This document shows positions 25,701-40,700 of a stretch of 64,000 nt of DNA, one piece after another. The stretch is from Siphonodentalium dalli (Eukaryota; Mollusca; Scaphopoda; Gadilida; Siphonodentaliidae). The notes below the pieces were generated by a model. That model was not told the origin of the DNA. It saw nothing but the letters and a program-made list of their open reading frames with translations, and did no database searches. The translations under genes and the position numbers were made by a program. The stretch's first letter is position 1. Each line of letters begins with the position of its first letter. The stretch covers positions 57,579,899 to 57,643,898 of the forward strand of contig CP136067.1 in assembly GCA_032622095.1 (NCBI GenBank), given 5' to 3'.

Positions 25701-28700
25701 GCCATTAGGAAAACCTGGAAAACAAACATGCATCTATTACGAGACACCCTGAAAATGATCATCATCTAGTATTTATTCATTGCTTATTAAAATATTTTGG
25801 CATAATTTACTAAACACAATGTATTCATTGAAATAGTTCATTCTATGTTGATTTAATTTCAATGTGATTAAAGGGACCCAAGACTCTTTGTTCTTGTATT
25901 AATTATTGACAGCGATCCAGTAATGAAATTTTTTGCATGTTGAAACCATTGTTATGTCTACAAAAGTGTTACAGTGTCAACAAACATCGCTAATCAGGTA
26001 GTAAATCAAAACATTTTAGTCTAAATATGATTTTCAGAATATTTTTCAATGCTTTGACATTTTCCAATGTTTACCATCAAGTTATGATTAAACTTTGGTA
26101 ATTTATTGGATTAATTAGACCTTGGTCGTTAATTCCACTGTATCAGTAATGTTTCCATAAAAATGGTTTCAATATGTGAAACTCGTTATTGCAGAGTATT
26201 AATAATGAAAATAAGAACAAAGTAAATCTATTTTTACATGTACTTATTAATGAGTTGTGTTATAAACATTTATAAAAGTTATGTTATTACCCATGAACAC
26301 GTACACTTCAAAGCCACTGAGTCCCTTTGACTCAATTATTACCTTGACTAATCATGCTCAGAATATTGCAACCAGATGTGCATGTGTTGGGAAGCTGCAT
26401 CTCCTCTAAGATGAGTGGAATAAAACAATAATTTTACAGTGATCATATCAGACCATTCAACTCCAAATTACCATATTAAAAGTCACACATAGTGATCAAA
26501 CTCCTGAATTGATTATAAAATGAAATAACTCTTGTTTCTATTACGGTTAAGCAGTTAAAACTGAAAAGTTTGAAGACAAATTCTATAACACGCGTTATAT
26601 TAAATTTGTTTTAAAACTTTTCGGTTATAACTCATAACCTTAATCAAAAGACAAGAGTTATTTCTTATAATTTAATTTGCCATTCCGCAGAACAATCACA
26701 AGTAGAAGGTAAAAGTAAAATGAGCGGAAAACATCTTGAAGAAAATGACACATAAGAAGAAACAGACACATTGTCAGTCAAACCTCTAATTATCAATTGA
26801 TCAAGTGACATCATCAATTCATCGTTTCTGATTGGCTAGTGGCAACTGATCACGCAATGGCCAGTGGGATGCGCATGTTCTTGACATATTTCAACTGTGG
26901 TGACAGTAATTGTTGTTAGTTTCAATTTCATTTCTTTGCAAATGTTAGCACAGGTCTTGTTGATTTTTCTAGGTACTTTTGCACTGACGGTTAGCAGTAC
27001 GGTTATTGGTAGGCCAGTCCTACCCGAAATAATTCTGATGCAACATGAAAATTTCCTTTTGAATCATAGGAAGTATATCGAATAATTTTCATGTACATTT
27101 TTAGGCACATGGTATTATAAGCATGATCACTCGATGCTGCTGTCATTTCTGTAGCGGAAAGTAATAAAGAAATTTAGGTTATCGAAAAATAACCTTAACC
27201 CTTTACCCAACAAACCGGCCACAACCGGTCAAATAAAGCTTCAACAGCCTAAAATATCTTCGGTCTGTCTCAATAGAACCATACAAATATGGATATCATT
27301 GGAACCGGCTCCTTGACCACATTGTGATAGTTACAGTTATGCCCTGTGCCAATGCATTCTCTTATATATGCGAGTCGACCATATATTATATATATATATA
27401 TATACCATTGGAGAGAGTAAGACTATTTACAATACCCAAAATACTGGAAATGCAAATGGTGATGAGGCCAAGCACAGGCCTGCAATAAGTGTCTCATTTG
27501 AAGAATAAGGTCCCAGAGGGTGAATTTAGTGATGCTATCCCACAATGTGGGCTCGCATCACCAGATTCACCCTCTGAGAACCTCATTCTGCTTAGGCCTC
27601 AACTGCTATGGGAGACCTAGGATCAGATTGAATATCCCCAGTTGGTGATGTTCACCCAGTAGTCACCATGATTATGCATTTTATCTTCTACAAATTAGGG
27701 GATATAGAAACTCCACAGAAGGGAAAAAGTAACTAAAAACAATGTTAATTTGACAATATAGATACTTCCCAGAAGATGAGGCCTAAGCAGAATGATGTCC
27801 CCAGAGGGTGAATTTGCTGATGCTAGCCAACTGTGCTGGATAGCATCACTAAATTCACTCTCTGGGGACCTCATTCTGCAAATGTCAGACACACTAATTG
27901 CAGATTTGGACATGCAAAGTCAAATTCCTGTTTCTCAGGCCCGAGCCTGTACATGTATTATCTGTCATCGGCTTATTTTTCCTGAAAACCCCTACAGATG
28001 AATAATAGACCATTTCAATGTATACTTTTATTACTAATGGGAGAATCCATTTAGCATAGAAAGGGTTAAACTAATCAATGTCTAATGTCACCACAACCAA
28101 GAACGTCTATTTATTGATAAACTGAACATACCAAGGTCTGAGTTGATAATAACTTTTCGGTTGGAGCCATCCAGGTAGGCTCTCTCTATTTTGGGATTTT
28201 TGCCCCAGTCAGTCCAGTACATCAACCTGAAATATTCATCAGTTATTGGTGTGAGAAAGAAAAAATTCATATTTCTCTTTCCAGATAAGAGCATTTAACC
28301 CTTTACCCAACAAAACGGCCAAAACCGGCCAAATAAAGCTTCAACAGCCTAAAATATCTTCGGTCTGTCTCAATAGAACCATACAAATATGGATATCATT
28401 GGAACCGGCTCCTTGACCACATTGTGATAGTTACAGTTAGCCCTGTGCCAATGCATTCTCTTATATATGCGAGAATGCATTGGCCTAAAAAAAAATCTTT
28501 TTTTAACACTTTTTACCATTTTTTCTTACATTCTTTAACAATTTTATAATTTTTAATGTGTTAAGCCAATGCATTCTCTTATATATGCGAGGCGACCTAT
28601 GGTCGACTCGCATATATAAGATAATGCATTGGCACAGGGCCCTTCTGTTGGGTAAAGGGTTAACACAGCACACAACTTGTTGCATTTTACTTGAATTCAG

Positions 28701-31700
28701 CTTTGAATTTTTTTTTATAGTTAACATTATTTCAAGGTCAATAGAAAAAACATTTTCATCCTGTTTCATCCAGTGTTTTCTTGAAATTGGGCAGTTTGGT
28801 GAATTTAATTTTAATATTTATTTCCAATTTTAAATACCATGACTTCGAACCATTCTAACCAACTAAATTTCTACAGGTAGCGTCTGTAACCACCTAAATT
28901 CTCATCGTCTAATAGAGGTACCACACCATTTATTGGACATTTTTAATACTCACCGCTGGCCAAACATGGCATACACACTTTTACAGAACAGACTGTTATT
29001 GAAATATCACATGATGTGTGTTTTACGAATATGGCTTGTTTGAATATCTGAATTATGCACACATAACTATTGAATAAGCTAACCTTTCAAGGGGTACGAT
29101 CTTCATACAAAAATATCTAGAGAATAAATATCCCATTTTCTTTTTGAAATTCTATGACTTTTGTATGTCTTTTCGAGGTATAGCATAACTTAGGTTTTCC
29201 GCAAACAGTTTGATAGTGAGATCTTTCATTGGCATAGATCACTATGCATGGCATTTCACAAAAGTAAGCTGTACAGTTGTGTATATATTTAGATGAAATT
29301 AACGCATAAATATGAAGTACATGTACAAGAAATTTGGCAAGAATATTATAAGTTTATGAATCGATTGGAATACTTTGCAAGCAAGAATTGGGGGGGGGGG
29401 GCTATATTTTTCTGGCAGGGATACAAGAAGCGGGTTGAGTTATAATTTCTTTTCAATAAATTAGCTGCTTGCTCTTTTTGAAAACCCTCCCTCCCCCTTT
29501 AGGAACAATTTCAGGAGTAATGTCTTTGTCTTTTTTGCATTGGCAGCATATAGGTGGTAATTGCGCCACACAATATTGTTTCACTCACATTATGTTTGTA
29601 TAGTACACATTTATTTATACTAAACTTATTGTTTGGCTTCCTGTGATCTAATTATGTTTGTTATAAACAGGTAGCTAAAAACACATTCCAGTTTTTGTCT
29701 CACTTTAATCCTGTGAGATAAATGCACATAAAATATGTTCATTCAACTGTAATATATTGTTAAAGGTACGGTTGGCCTTGGCGGTGGGTATCCTGTGAAA
29801 ATATTTCCACCCGTCAAAAACCGCCACAAACAGAAAGAACAACAAAATGTAGACAGACTTTGTCCGTATACAAATAAGAAATATCGCATAAACAGTATGT
29901 TATTGTCATATTTTTGACCATTGTTATGTAAACAAAAGCATAAAAAGTTACTTTTCTGGTGTTTGTTTATATTATGATGGTAAACATAAAGAGCGTTCTT
30001 TGTGGGTGAATTCCTGATATGGAACGAATAAAGAGCGTTTCTGCCATTTGTGTGTGATTAGCCAGCAGCATTGTGTTGTCTTCTGTAACACAATCAGGCT
30101 CTTGCTTAGGTAAAATATAGTAAATCTTTATGATAACATGCTGTTTACGCGATGGTCATGGTATATATGAACGAAACTGTATGCGTTTTAATGTTTTTCT
30201 GTTTACGGTGATTGGAACAAATATGAATATTTTCGACAACTAAGGCCTCACGTGCCTTTAAGCACCTTGATATTGTTCAACGTATAATGCATTTCAGATG
30301 TGTATTAAATAATACCAAGAGAAAAATGTTGATAAATATTACATATGTAAGTACTCGATGGTCAAAGAGACTCGTGCAGCAGGAATATATAACACCACAA
30401 TTCATTAAATTAACATTTGATTGAATGGTAATCCATGGGTATTCATCGTACTGCATCTGACTTCATCAGTTTGCCTTGGGGTTATGTTATAACCCGATTG
30501 GGTATCTGTACAAGAAATACAGATACCCAAGCGGATTATAACATATATACATATAAATCCATCACTATGACTTACCCTTTCTTTGGGTAGAGAGCAATAG
30601 CTCTAGGTTCATCTAGTTTCTCCGATATCAAAGTTAATCTGCTCTTTCCTGTGACCCTGGCGACTTCGATAACATCTCGACCTAGATTGGAATACCATAA
30701 CATTTAATTATATTACGTAACCTGGACAGCGAATATCATAGAGCTACATCGTTACTGAATGGAATCGTTCTGTTACCTTAACATTTTCACTGTTGAATTA
30801 TATCATTACATGTGCTGGGTCGTTGACGCTATGGCCATTTTCCAGTGGAGAACTATAATGAGGATATACTGAAAACCATAACGCTGACTCAATTGAAAGG
30901 TTATTAATTTAATTTAAACTCTCCGACATATTAATTGAATCAAACAGGGCAATAATAGCAGCCTGTGCATAAAATGAGCCCAAACTGGTGTTCAGCAATG
31001 TCCTTTAATTATATAAATTTGTTGAAATATAGATATATAAAGTTAAATATCATTTCACTATCGGACCAATTGCCAACTGACCTGGAGTTTTGACTATATG
31101 GATTATATTTTCAATTATTTATAATACCAATACCTGTTTGAAATATTAAAACCAAGCCTGTCTACTTGCATGAATAATTTCTTATTGTCAAAAGATTCTT
31201 GACAGTAATAATATACCTGTGTCAGTCCAATAAAGATTGCCGGCCACCCAGTCAACTGCCAGACCATCAGTGGTGGAGAGCTCCTTATGTATCACAGTTT
31301 GCATGTTCGAGCCATTCAGAAATGCTTTGCTGTGTATGAGTATATAAAATATAATATTGAAGTCAAACATATTGTTTAAACTCCTGATTATATGAAAGGT
31401 TGCAGACCCCATGTCCCCCGAAACGAGGTGGAAGTCGAAAAGGGGCATAATGCCATAAAAAAGCATTGGACAATGACCATAATCAAAATGGCCCCATGTC
31501 TTCTCAAATGTGAACCACTTACCAAATATCTTCCGTAAAATATCATCAGACATCAAACTTGGCCTGTGTCTTCTCAAGTAAGAACCACATACCAAATATC
31601 AAGAAATTTGGTTGAATATTGCTCAAGTTATCATCCGGATAAGACAACAGTGATTTGTAAGTAATAAAAAATGGGCATATTAAACTCCGTCAAAAATCAT

Positions 31701-34700
31701 CGGACCACGACCAAAATCTAACTTGGCCAGCATCTTCTCAGATGAGAACCATGTACCAAATATAAAGAATTTGTTGAATATTGCTCAAGTTATCATCCGA
31801 CAAGCCAAGAACTGTAATTTCTAAGTATAAAAAGGGGTATAAATCCGTCAAAATTCATCGGACAATGACCAAAATGGAACTTGACCTCAATAATGTGATG
31901 GTTATTTATCATACCAAGTTTCATTTGAATCGGATAATTTGGAGTTAAAATACCGGGCAAGGCAATACATGCACACAAGGACTGACATACGGATGCACGC
32001 GGCTGTTCACAAATAGTCCTACGAAAATTTTGGGGACACAGATTACACCCCAGAGGATGAATTTAGTGAGGCTAGCCCACTGTGCAGGATAGCGTCACTA
32101 AATTCACCCTCTGAGGTCCTCATTCTGCAAATGAATGACACAATATTTCAAGACTTGGTAATGTATCTTAATCTGTAGAATAGTGATCCACTGTGATACT
32201 ATAGAGAAAAGCTGACTGTCTTCATCGGCAATTTCGACATCGAATCAAATCTCGAATTATGATGATGATTCACATCGAATCAAATTTTTTGCAGACATTT
32301 TAGCAAATTTGCGGTACCTGGGAGTGGGAGGTATGAGTAAAAATAGGACAAATGTCCGATGATTTTATAACGTCAGTGAGATAACGCGAAGCCTATGATG
32401 AGAGTTCAATAAACTTCATTTCTATGACATATTAATATGAACAACATTTAATCACAGTTACAGTTTGAAATATGAAAAGTAAGCAGCTTGGAGCAAATGG
32501 AGTCTGATTTGAGTCATTGCAAATGGATACTATTCTGCGCATGTACACCTGTGTCCTGTTCCGCCCATGTCAGCAGTGCGCGCACGCGCGATATCAGAAT
32601 TGCTCATTGTGACCGTTTCTGATGAAGTAAACTGAAACATGCAGTCTCTGGCTGTCTGCTGCCACTGTTATTTCCACTCATTTGGAATATGAGAAAACGA
32701 TTTCCGAATATATTTTGGCCCAAATAAGGACTTTGGTGTTATGGTGAGATAAGCTGTGGCTTCTGTCAGTAACAACATTTCCACCAACTGAATTAACTCG
32801 CTCATTGAGCAGTTCGTAGCTTGAACACCGAAAATATCCTTCGCTGCTATCGACAGGAGCATGAAATTTTTAAGCGTTTGTCTTCCAGAAATTTAGAGGA
32901 TTCTCATCACTACCAAGCAGCGATATGAACATTTAAGGATAATGCAGGCGATAGAGGAATTTTATACAACGATTTGAAATATCCTGAATCACACGACTGC
33001 TTTCGAATCGAATCGAATGGGAACGTAAGATTCCCAATCGAATCGAATCTAGAAGCTTCGTCAGGCCCTAGTCTCCAAGCTATGATCTTTTAACAAAGGA
33101 GTCTCAACTGACCTGATAACATCGAGCAATACATCTGTGTAGTAAAGCTCCTGATTGCTGTAGTCGTAATCTAGTGCTATTACATTCCGCAGATTAGGTA
33201 GTGGTAACGCCACATCAGTGTGATCAAATGTGTCGAGTGAGATTCGCCGGACACTTCCTCTGCTAGCAAAAAGCAAGTAAGTGTTTGGAGCTGCAATATA
33301 GATATATTAATAAGTAAGAACATATCAGAAATTGACTTCTATACATTGCCTCACCTCTCAATCCAACAAGATTGGTCAAAATTTTTAACAGTTCAAAATT
33401 GTATGTTTGATGAATTTAGTGATGCTATCCCACACAGTGTGCTAGCATCACCAAATTCACCCTCTGGGGACCTCATTCTGCTAAAGCCTCATCATCTGGG
33501 AAGTATCTATAGTATCAAATTAACATTGTTTAAGTTACTTTTTCCCTTCTGTTCAGTTTTTATATCCCCTAATTTGCAGAAGATAACATGCATATCGAAG
33601 TGATTAATAGGTGAACATCACCAACTTCAACTGGAGAACTTCAATTTGATCCCAGGTCTCCCATAGCAGTTGAGACCTAAGTAGAATGAGGTCCCCAGAG
33701 AATTTAGTGATGCTAGCCCGTAATTAATCATTTGTTCTTAGAACAACAGAGCTGAAAATTAACTTACTTTCAGTCATTTTAGATTGAATGACGTTTCCAA
33801 TAGTTTTTTAATTTGTAGGGATATGATGATATAAAATATGTTGTTGAAGAAACACTTTAAGGGACTGGTAAAGGTTCATTTACAGGGTTTTCAAATAATA
33901 AGTTTTTCAACAGACTGGCTGGGGTCTTCTGATTCTATTCTCAACGTGATACCCTTGCTCAACATAAGTTATTTCACCACTGTTGTAATGTAACCAAAAA
34001 TAAAATTATGATCCAGAAACCAAAATAATCTGCAAATTCTGAAGTCGACAACAGCCATAACTCCGGTAAAAATGGGTAGACCAAATTAGAACATGACCTG
34101 TATTCTCATGTGAGCCATCCAGAAACCAAATTTGAAAACAATCTGTTACAAAACTATAACTAATATAAGTTATCATCCGGAAACCAAATAATCAGCAAAT
34201 TATAAGTCGACAAGAAAACTGAATTCCCATTAGTTCTTTTGTAGGGACTGTTCTACTAGACTAAGATATTCACCAATTGAAATAATCATCAGCAAGTATG
34301 CACTCCTCTATGGGTTAAGGATGTTTTAATGGATAATTGTAAAAGCTGTGGCGACATTAGAATAACTCACTATTATCACAGGTCCTGCCATCATCCCTCA
34401 GAAGAAGTCCTGTCGGGCAAGCACATACAGTGCCAGTAGACTTCAGCAGACAGAAGTGGCTGCAGCCAGCATTATTATAACCACACCTGTTAACTCGCCC
34501 ATCTGAAATATAAATGATACGCTACAATTAGGATTGTCACAATTATAGCATTATATGATTTAAATTTCTTTTAATAACCGATTATCTTTATATATAAAGA
34601 GTAGGATATGTCTGTCCAGACACTCAGACCGATTTCAACCAAATTTGGTGTGGTAACTTGGAGTAACCTGGTGGAGGTTATAACGGCATTAGTTTTTCAA

Positions 34701-37700
34701 AATTTTGATTTAAAAAAATTTAATTAAATAAATAAATGAAAGTGTCAATGACACTGTAGCTCAACTTGAGGAGGCATTAATAATTCTATGCTGAGCAGTC
34801 AATAGAAGGAAAGTCAAAAAGATTGTATTGTGTAAATGAAATTAATTTCATTTCAAACATTTCTCCACTAAATGTGGGCTGCATGGTGTGCCGATTGATT
34901 CAAATGTGAAATCCAAGATGGCTCCAGGCACCCATGTTTTTTTTTTAAATTTCGGAAGAATTGGATATTATCCATTTTGAGATAACACCAAAGAACCATA
35001 TGAAGTTTGGATGAGGAATAAGGTATTTGGCACGTAGGGTGCATCAAATGATTTAAAGAGTATAATCCAAGATGGCCACTGGCGACCATGATTTTTAACG
35101 AAATTCTGAAAATATTGTTGGCTCCCATCTAAAGGTCACCCTGAAGATCCTTATGAAGTTTGCAGACGATCGGCTGTGGGATGTGGCCTGTAGGTTCTGC
35201 CGAAGGATTTAGTCATTAGAGATGGGCGGTATTGAAATTTTAAGCTCGGTATCGGTAAATTTTCGTCGATTTACCGCGGTATCGGTACGGTAATCGGTAT
35301 TGCTATTAAATTACAAAACCAGAGCAGAAATTCCCGGTAAATTGCGGTAACTCAAGATTTTAACTGAACAATATACATGAAAATATGCCCACGGATTTAC
35401 CACATTCGCGACAACAGCTAAATGAGGCAACACAATGACCTACACAATTATTCAATTAAGTGATATTCACACATCTCTTTGATCATTTACACGCAGGCCG
35501 TCGCACCGCTTTTGAAAAGAATAAGAGTTTGCATCATTGCATGGCTACAATATCTATACGTGTCAATTTCGTCACATAGAATTGTGAGTAGAAATCAGTG
35601 ATCACAAATCCTAATCAATAGCGGCAACGCCGAAATAAATCTTAGAATTTAATCAATTGATGGATCTGTTCTATTTTTAGAAAGTGAAAGTAGATTCTGA
35701 TTCACTGTATAAATGAAATCGAACCTTATTTCTGTTTCTGCCGCTTGCATTGTCGATGTCTTTGAAGTCGCCAAAGCCACGTGCTATACAGACTGCCACC
35801 ACCTGAGTATTACACAGTGAGTCAGTGCGGCATTGACGACGTTACAATGTAGCAATAAGTTACAGCACTGCTTCTTTGATACACTGTGTAGTGTGTATCT
35901 ATTCTAACAACTGCATTGATTGTTAGGCCCGTAACTAGGTCAGCCATATGTGACTGAGTGTTTATTCCTTTTGCTTGCTCAAGGCCTGTCAAACTGATAA
36001 AAGGTCACGTCTTTGTGATGGTCTAATGGATTTGTATAATTCTGAGATTAATTATAATTCAAGTACAGAATCAAAACTGTTTATTGAGAAACTTTATTCA
36101 CTACGAAGACACACATGTTGGCAACACATGAATAATTTCAGTACCGAAAATTGGGTATTTTTAGTTTTGATTCGGTACTGTAAATCGGTATTACGCTGAT
36201 ACCGATACCGCACGGTAAATACCGAGTACCGCCCATCTCTATTAGTCATGCAAAGAGTAAAATCCAAGATGGCTGTTGGAAGCCATGTTTGTTAACAAAT
36301 TTAAAAAAAAAAGAATCAATTTATCATGATGGGAGCTGCACAAGTGCAGCATTAAGAATCATGTGCTTGTGCATTCTCTTACATATGGGAGCCTTGCATA
36401 TATAAGAGAATGCACTAGCTTACAAGATCAAGGTAAATATAGGCTCCCTATGGGAGACTCGCATATATAAGAAAATACATTGGCACAGGGTTTTCACAAA
36501 ATTTCAGGAAGCTCCAGTAACGGAAGGTTTTATATCTGCCATGAACTCACCTGCTCCATCCATCTGAACGGCATGTATGTCCATTAGACCAAGCAGGTTC
36601 TTTCCAATCATTATATTCCCTTCGCCAGTTATTTTATCTGCCCTATGTATAGCCTTTGTCTGCCAGTCCGTCCAATATATGTAGTTCCCGGCAACAGTCA
36701 GACCATATGGGTGTGGTACATTAGCTACCAAAGTCTTACGATAGTTCCCATGCAAATCAGCACACTCAATAGCCTAAAATCAAATATATGTCGCAAATCT
36801 ATAGATGCCTCATCTGACATGACATCATAAAACTATTGCCTGAATGTTTTCGAAAGGAGCTAATTTACCAGGATATATATTTTGGTCAGGCGCCAAAAGA
36901 AGAAAAAATATCACATATAATATAATACAGAGCATTTGTGGTTTTACTTCCTATCAACATTGAATATTAACCCTTTCAGTGCCAATTCCGATTTTTGTTT
37001 CAACCCATATTTCCTTGATCATTTTTCAAATTTATTGATTATAAGAGCTCTTTCCATCAATGTATCACATTATTATAATCAATAAATTTGAAAAATGATC
37101 AAGGAAATATGGGTTGATACAAAAATAGGACTTGGCACTGAAAGGGTTAAAGAGCTTTCTTAAAATAGGTTTGTTTTATTATTCTCATCGTATTAGTGGG
37201 GGTCTTCCTGATGCCCAAGAGTTGTGTCTGTTTGTCTGTCTGTATGTTTGTCTGTCATTAATACAAATCTACGATTCTCGACCGATCAGGACGAAACTTG
37301 GTACGTGTGTGTAGTTTTACCAGGCGGTCGTCGTTGTCGTATTGGCGAGCCCGTGCGACGCCCGTGCAGCGTATGCGCAGACGAGATCTCGGAAACGGGT
37401 GGAGCTATCGACTTGAAATTTGCTATGTGAATGTATCTTGCCCCGGATACAAATTTTATCGGGTGGCGCGATCGGGACGAAACTTGGTACGTGTGTGTAG
37501 TTTGACCAGGCGGTCAATATCAGCTCATCAGATTTCAGATCCGAGATCAACTTTTCACGTGCCGAGGTCAAATCTGTTTTTACGCTGTTTTGCGCTAATA
37601 TATTTCAGTTCGGTGCTCACAAATCGATTCGATATAGCGCTAATAATAAATTGCCAGTCATATAATTTGCATGGTTAGAATCTGTGGCGCTTGCTCTTTC

Positions 37701-40700
37701 CAACGATATATCACACGCCTGTGTCCGTTTAAAGTTTCTACCTTAATTATCGGGAAGAACGCAGGACCATGCTTCGGTCATCGAAAAACATTCCGTGAAT
37801 CTATTACGCCGTCAAGAGATCGTGACGTGATCGCGTTTAACTCTTAACCGGCCGATGTCGTGTTAACTCATCACCGGCCGAGGTATCCGCAAATGAGACC
37901 GGATCTCGGAAACGGGTGGAGCTATCGACTTGATATTTGGTATGTGAATGTATCTTGCCCCGGATACGAATTTTATCGGGTCGCCGAGCACGTGCGACGC
38001 CAGCTTCACGCATGCGCAGACCAGATCTCGGAAACGGGTGGAGCTATCGACTTGAAATTTGGTTTTTGAATAGCCCGGACAACGTCGGGCTCATCGGCTA
38101 GTCTCATATATATTTTGAAGACCTCTGTCTGTCTGTTTGTCTGTCTGTATGTTTGTCTGTCATTAATACAAATCTACGATTCTCGACCGATCGGGACGAA
38201 ACTTGGTACGTGTGTGTAGTTTGACCAGGACGTTGTCGTATTGGCGAGCCCGTGCGGCGCCCGCTTTGCGCATGCGCAGACGAGATCTCGGAAACGGGTG
38301 GAGCTGTCGACTTGAAATTTGCTATGTGAATGTATCTTGCCCGGATACGAATTTTATCGGGTCGCCGAGCCCGTGCGACGCCAGCTTCGCGCATGCGCAG
38401 ACGAGATCTCGGAAACGGGTGGAGCTATCGACTTGAAATTTGGTATGTGAATATATCTTGCCCCGGAAACGAATTTTATCGGGTCGCCGAGCACGTGCGA
38501 CGCCAGCTTCGCGCATGCGCAGACCAGATCTCGGAAACAGGTGGAGCTATCGACTTGAAATTTGGTTTTTGAATAGCCCGGACAACGTCGGGCTCATCGG
38601 CTAGTCTACTATATATTTTGAGACTTCGTATAGTATATCCTTTATAGACTCGAAAACAGCTCGACCGATTGAGCCCAAACTTGCTATCTAAGGGTAAAAA
38701 GCCACGAGAAGTACCATCGCACTGCTTCTGAGAACGTCCGAGCACTCCTTCACCCTTTCCTGCCACCGGCGTTGGATACACGGGGATTGCCGAATGAAAA
38801 TACTTGCTGAAATTTTAGAGTTACTTCGCCTACATCATACAGAAACATTAGTGTGATTCTTATGTCTGTGTCCAGACATGTAAAATACATTGTAATTTTC
38901 AGCAACAGGGGGGGGGCTAGCATAATTTGGTAATTTTTGAGTTTGTCCGTAATCATACCGTTATTGACGTCATCGCCGAGAGGCTTTATCTGTATGATGT
39001 CATAAGGGTGCTGCTTTGTTTTGGATGGGTCAAATCGTGACCCCGACCTGACCTTGACCTTCAAAATGGTCAATTCAAGGTCAAATTGGGTAAAACAGAC
39101 GGATTTGACAAAATTTGATACCTAGGGATACTTTTGTCCGGGGAGTGTTTTGGACGGGTCAAATCATGACCCTGACCTGACCTTCAAAATGGTCAATTCA
39201 AGGTCAAATCGGGTAAAACGGACGGATTTCCACGAAATTTGATACCAAGGGGTACTTTTTTCCGGGGAGTTTTCTTGACGGGTCAAATCGTGGCCCCGAC
39301 CTGACCTTGACCTTCAAAATGGTCAATTCAAGGTTAAATCACGCCTTTCGACGGATGAAAGCATGGGCTAATCTGCTAGTTCTTCTATAAGAAGGAAAAT
39401 TTGCTTAGCAAAAAATTTAGTGTGCAATCACATGGGGCACTTTTACAGGTGATGGTAGTGTTCTCACCTCAAATTTTGAAGATATTAGTACAGTCAATTC
39501 CAGTTAATTGCATATCGTTTAAATGCATATTTCGGCTATTTGCATAAAATATGCATGCACCAAACCATTTTCTCATAAAAAGACTATTTTCTAATCGTTT
39601 ATTTGCATAAGGGTCGGACTCTATTCCGTTTTTATGCATACGAAAATCGCCAAAAATGTTGATGAGAAGGGGTAAAAAGTCACCTCATGGTGCCGAAATT
39701 ATAGCAATTTGTAAAACTATTTACCTTGAAAAACGTATTTTATGGGAAAACTTAATACAAAGTTGTTGAAGATGACCATCGCGAGAGCGAAGACGGCAAT
39801 TTTCAATTTCATAACACACGTGGTTTTCTATCTCTTCTCATTAACAAGCTTCTGTTGACACACATTTCCTGTATGTTTCCATATTTATTTGTGAATTGCA
39901 TGATTTATTTAAATTTGTATATTTATTTGGTTGTTTGTTGAGTTTGTAAACGTTTGTAAAAACCTGAAGTTCCAGTTGCAATTCTGAGGATTCAGAGTGA
40001 AAGGAAGATTTTGCCGGGAATTCCACCAACAAGGAAGCCAATTACTAAACCGAAACCGAAACTAACATGCTTTTCTATTTCTTCTAACATGCTTCTGTTC
40101 AAACATTTCCTGTTTCGAAACATTTCAGCGGTGGTAAGTAAGTATTTGCTATCAGCGTGTAGACAGCAAAAAAGATTGACGAACTTGAGAAATATAATAT
40201 TTTATTCAAAACGGAAAACTATACTTCGTAGGCAAGTGAGAATATTCAATAAAATGAAATAAAGTGAATCTTAAAATCTCATTTAGAACCCAATCTCTAA
40301 TGGCGTATAGCTGAAAACGCAGTAAACATGAGTCGCTTGCGCGTGCAAAGCACGCCTGTCCAACAACCGTACTGTAAAAACATTTTTCGTGTTCAGTGAC
40401 AACATCGGTATGTTCCTACATGTGGCCAAACACAAAGAACTGGCTTCCTGGTTATGTAAACACACAGTGGGTATAATAATGGGACAGAAGGGGAAACTTG
40501 TCATTCAACAACCATGTTTTCCAAACTACGTCAACGTCATACACTCGAAACAAAAATAAAGGTTATCGACATTAATATTTTTAAACTACATTTTGTTCAC
40601 GTTTTACAGTATAAACAGTTTAGGAGCGATAACTCTAAATATTCAAACACGTGCTTTTCCATACCAGCAGAAATACAACTGTCTTTTGTCAGTACATTTT

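Noticed and set aside
31188-31595. Long open frame continuing upstream of the LRP4 exon at 31217
   Set aside because: Coding similarity starts at 31329 after a CAG acceptor; the rest is intronic repeat.
10513-36773. LRP5/6 (arrow) as the identity of the gene
   Set aside because: No LDLa modules follow the last EGF, the tail has NPTY rather than PPPSP motifs, and the propeller 4 opening matches LRP4.
37298-38572. Open frames repeating [15 protein letters not shown]
   Set aside because: Produced by internal repeats of the Helitron-like units; both strands are open and nothing resembles a Rep or helicase.
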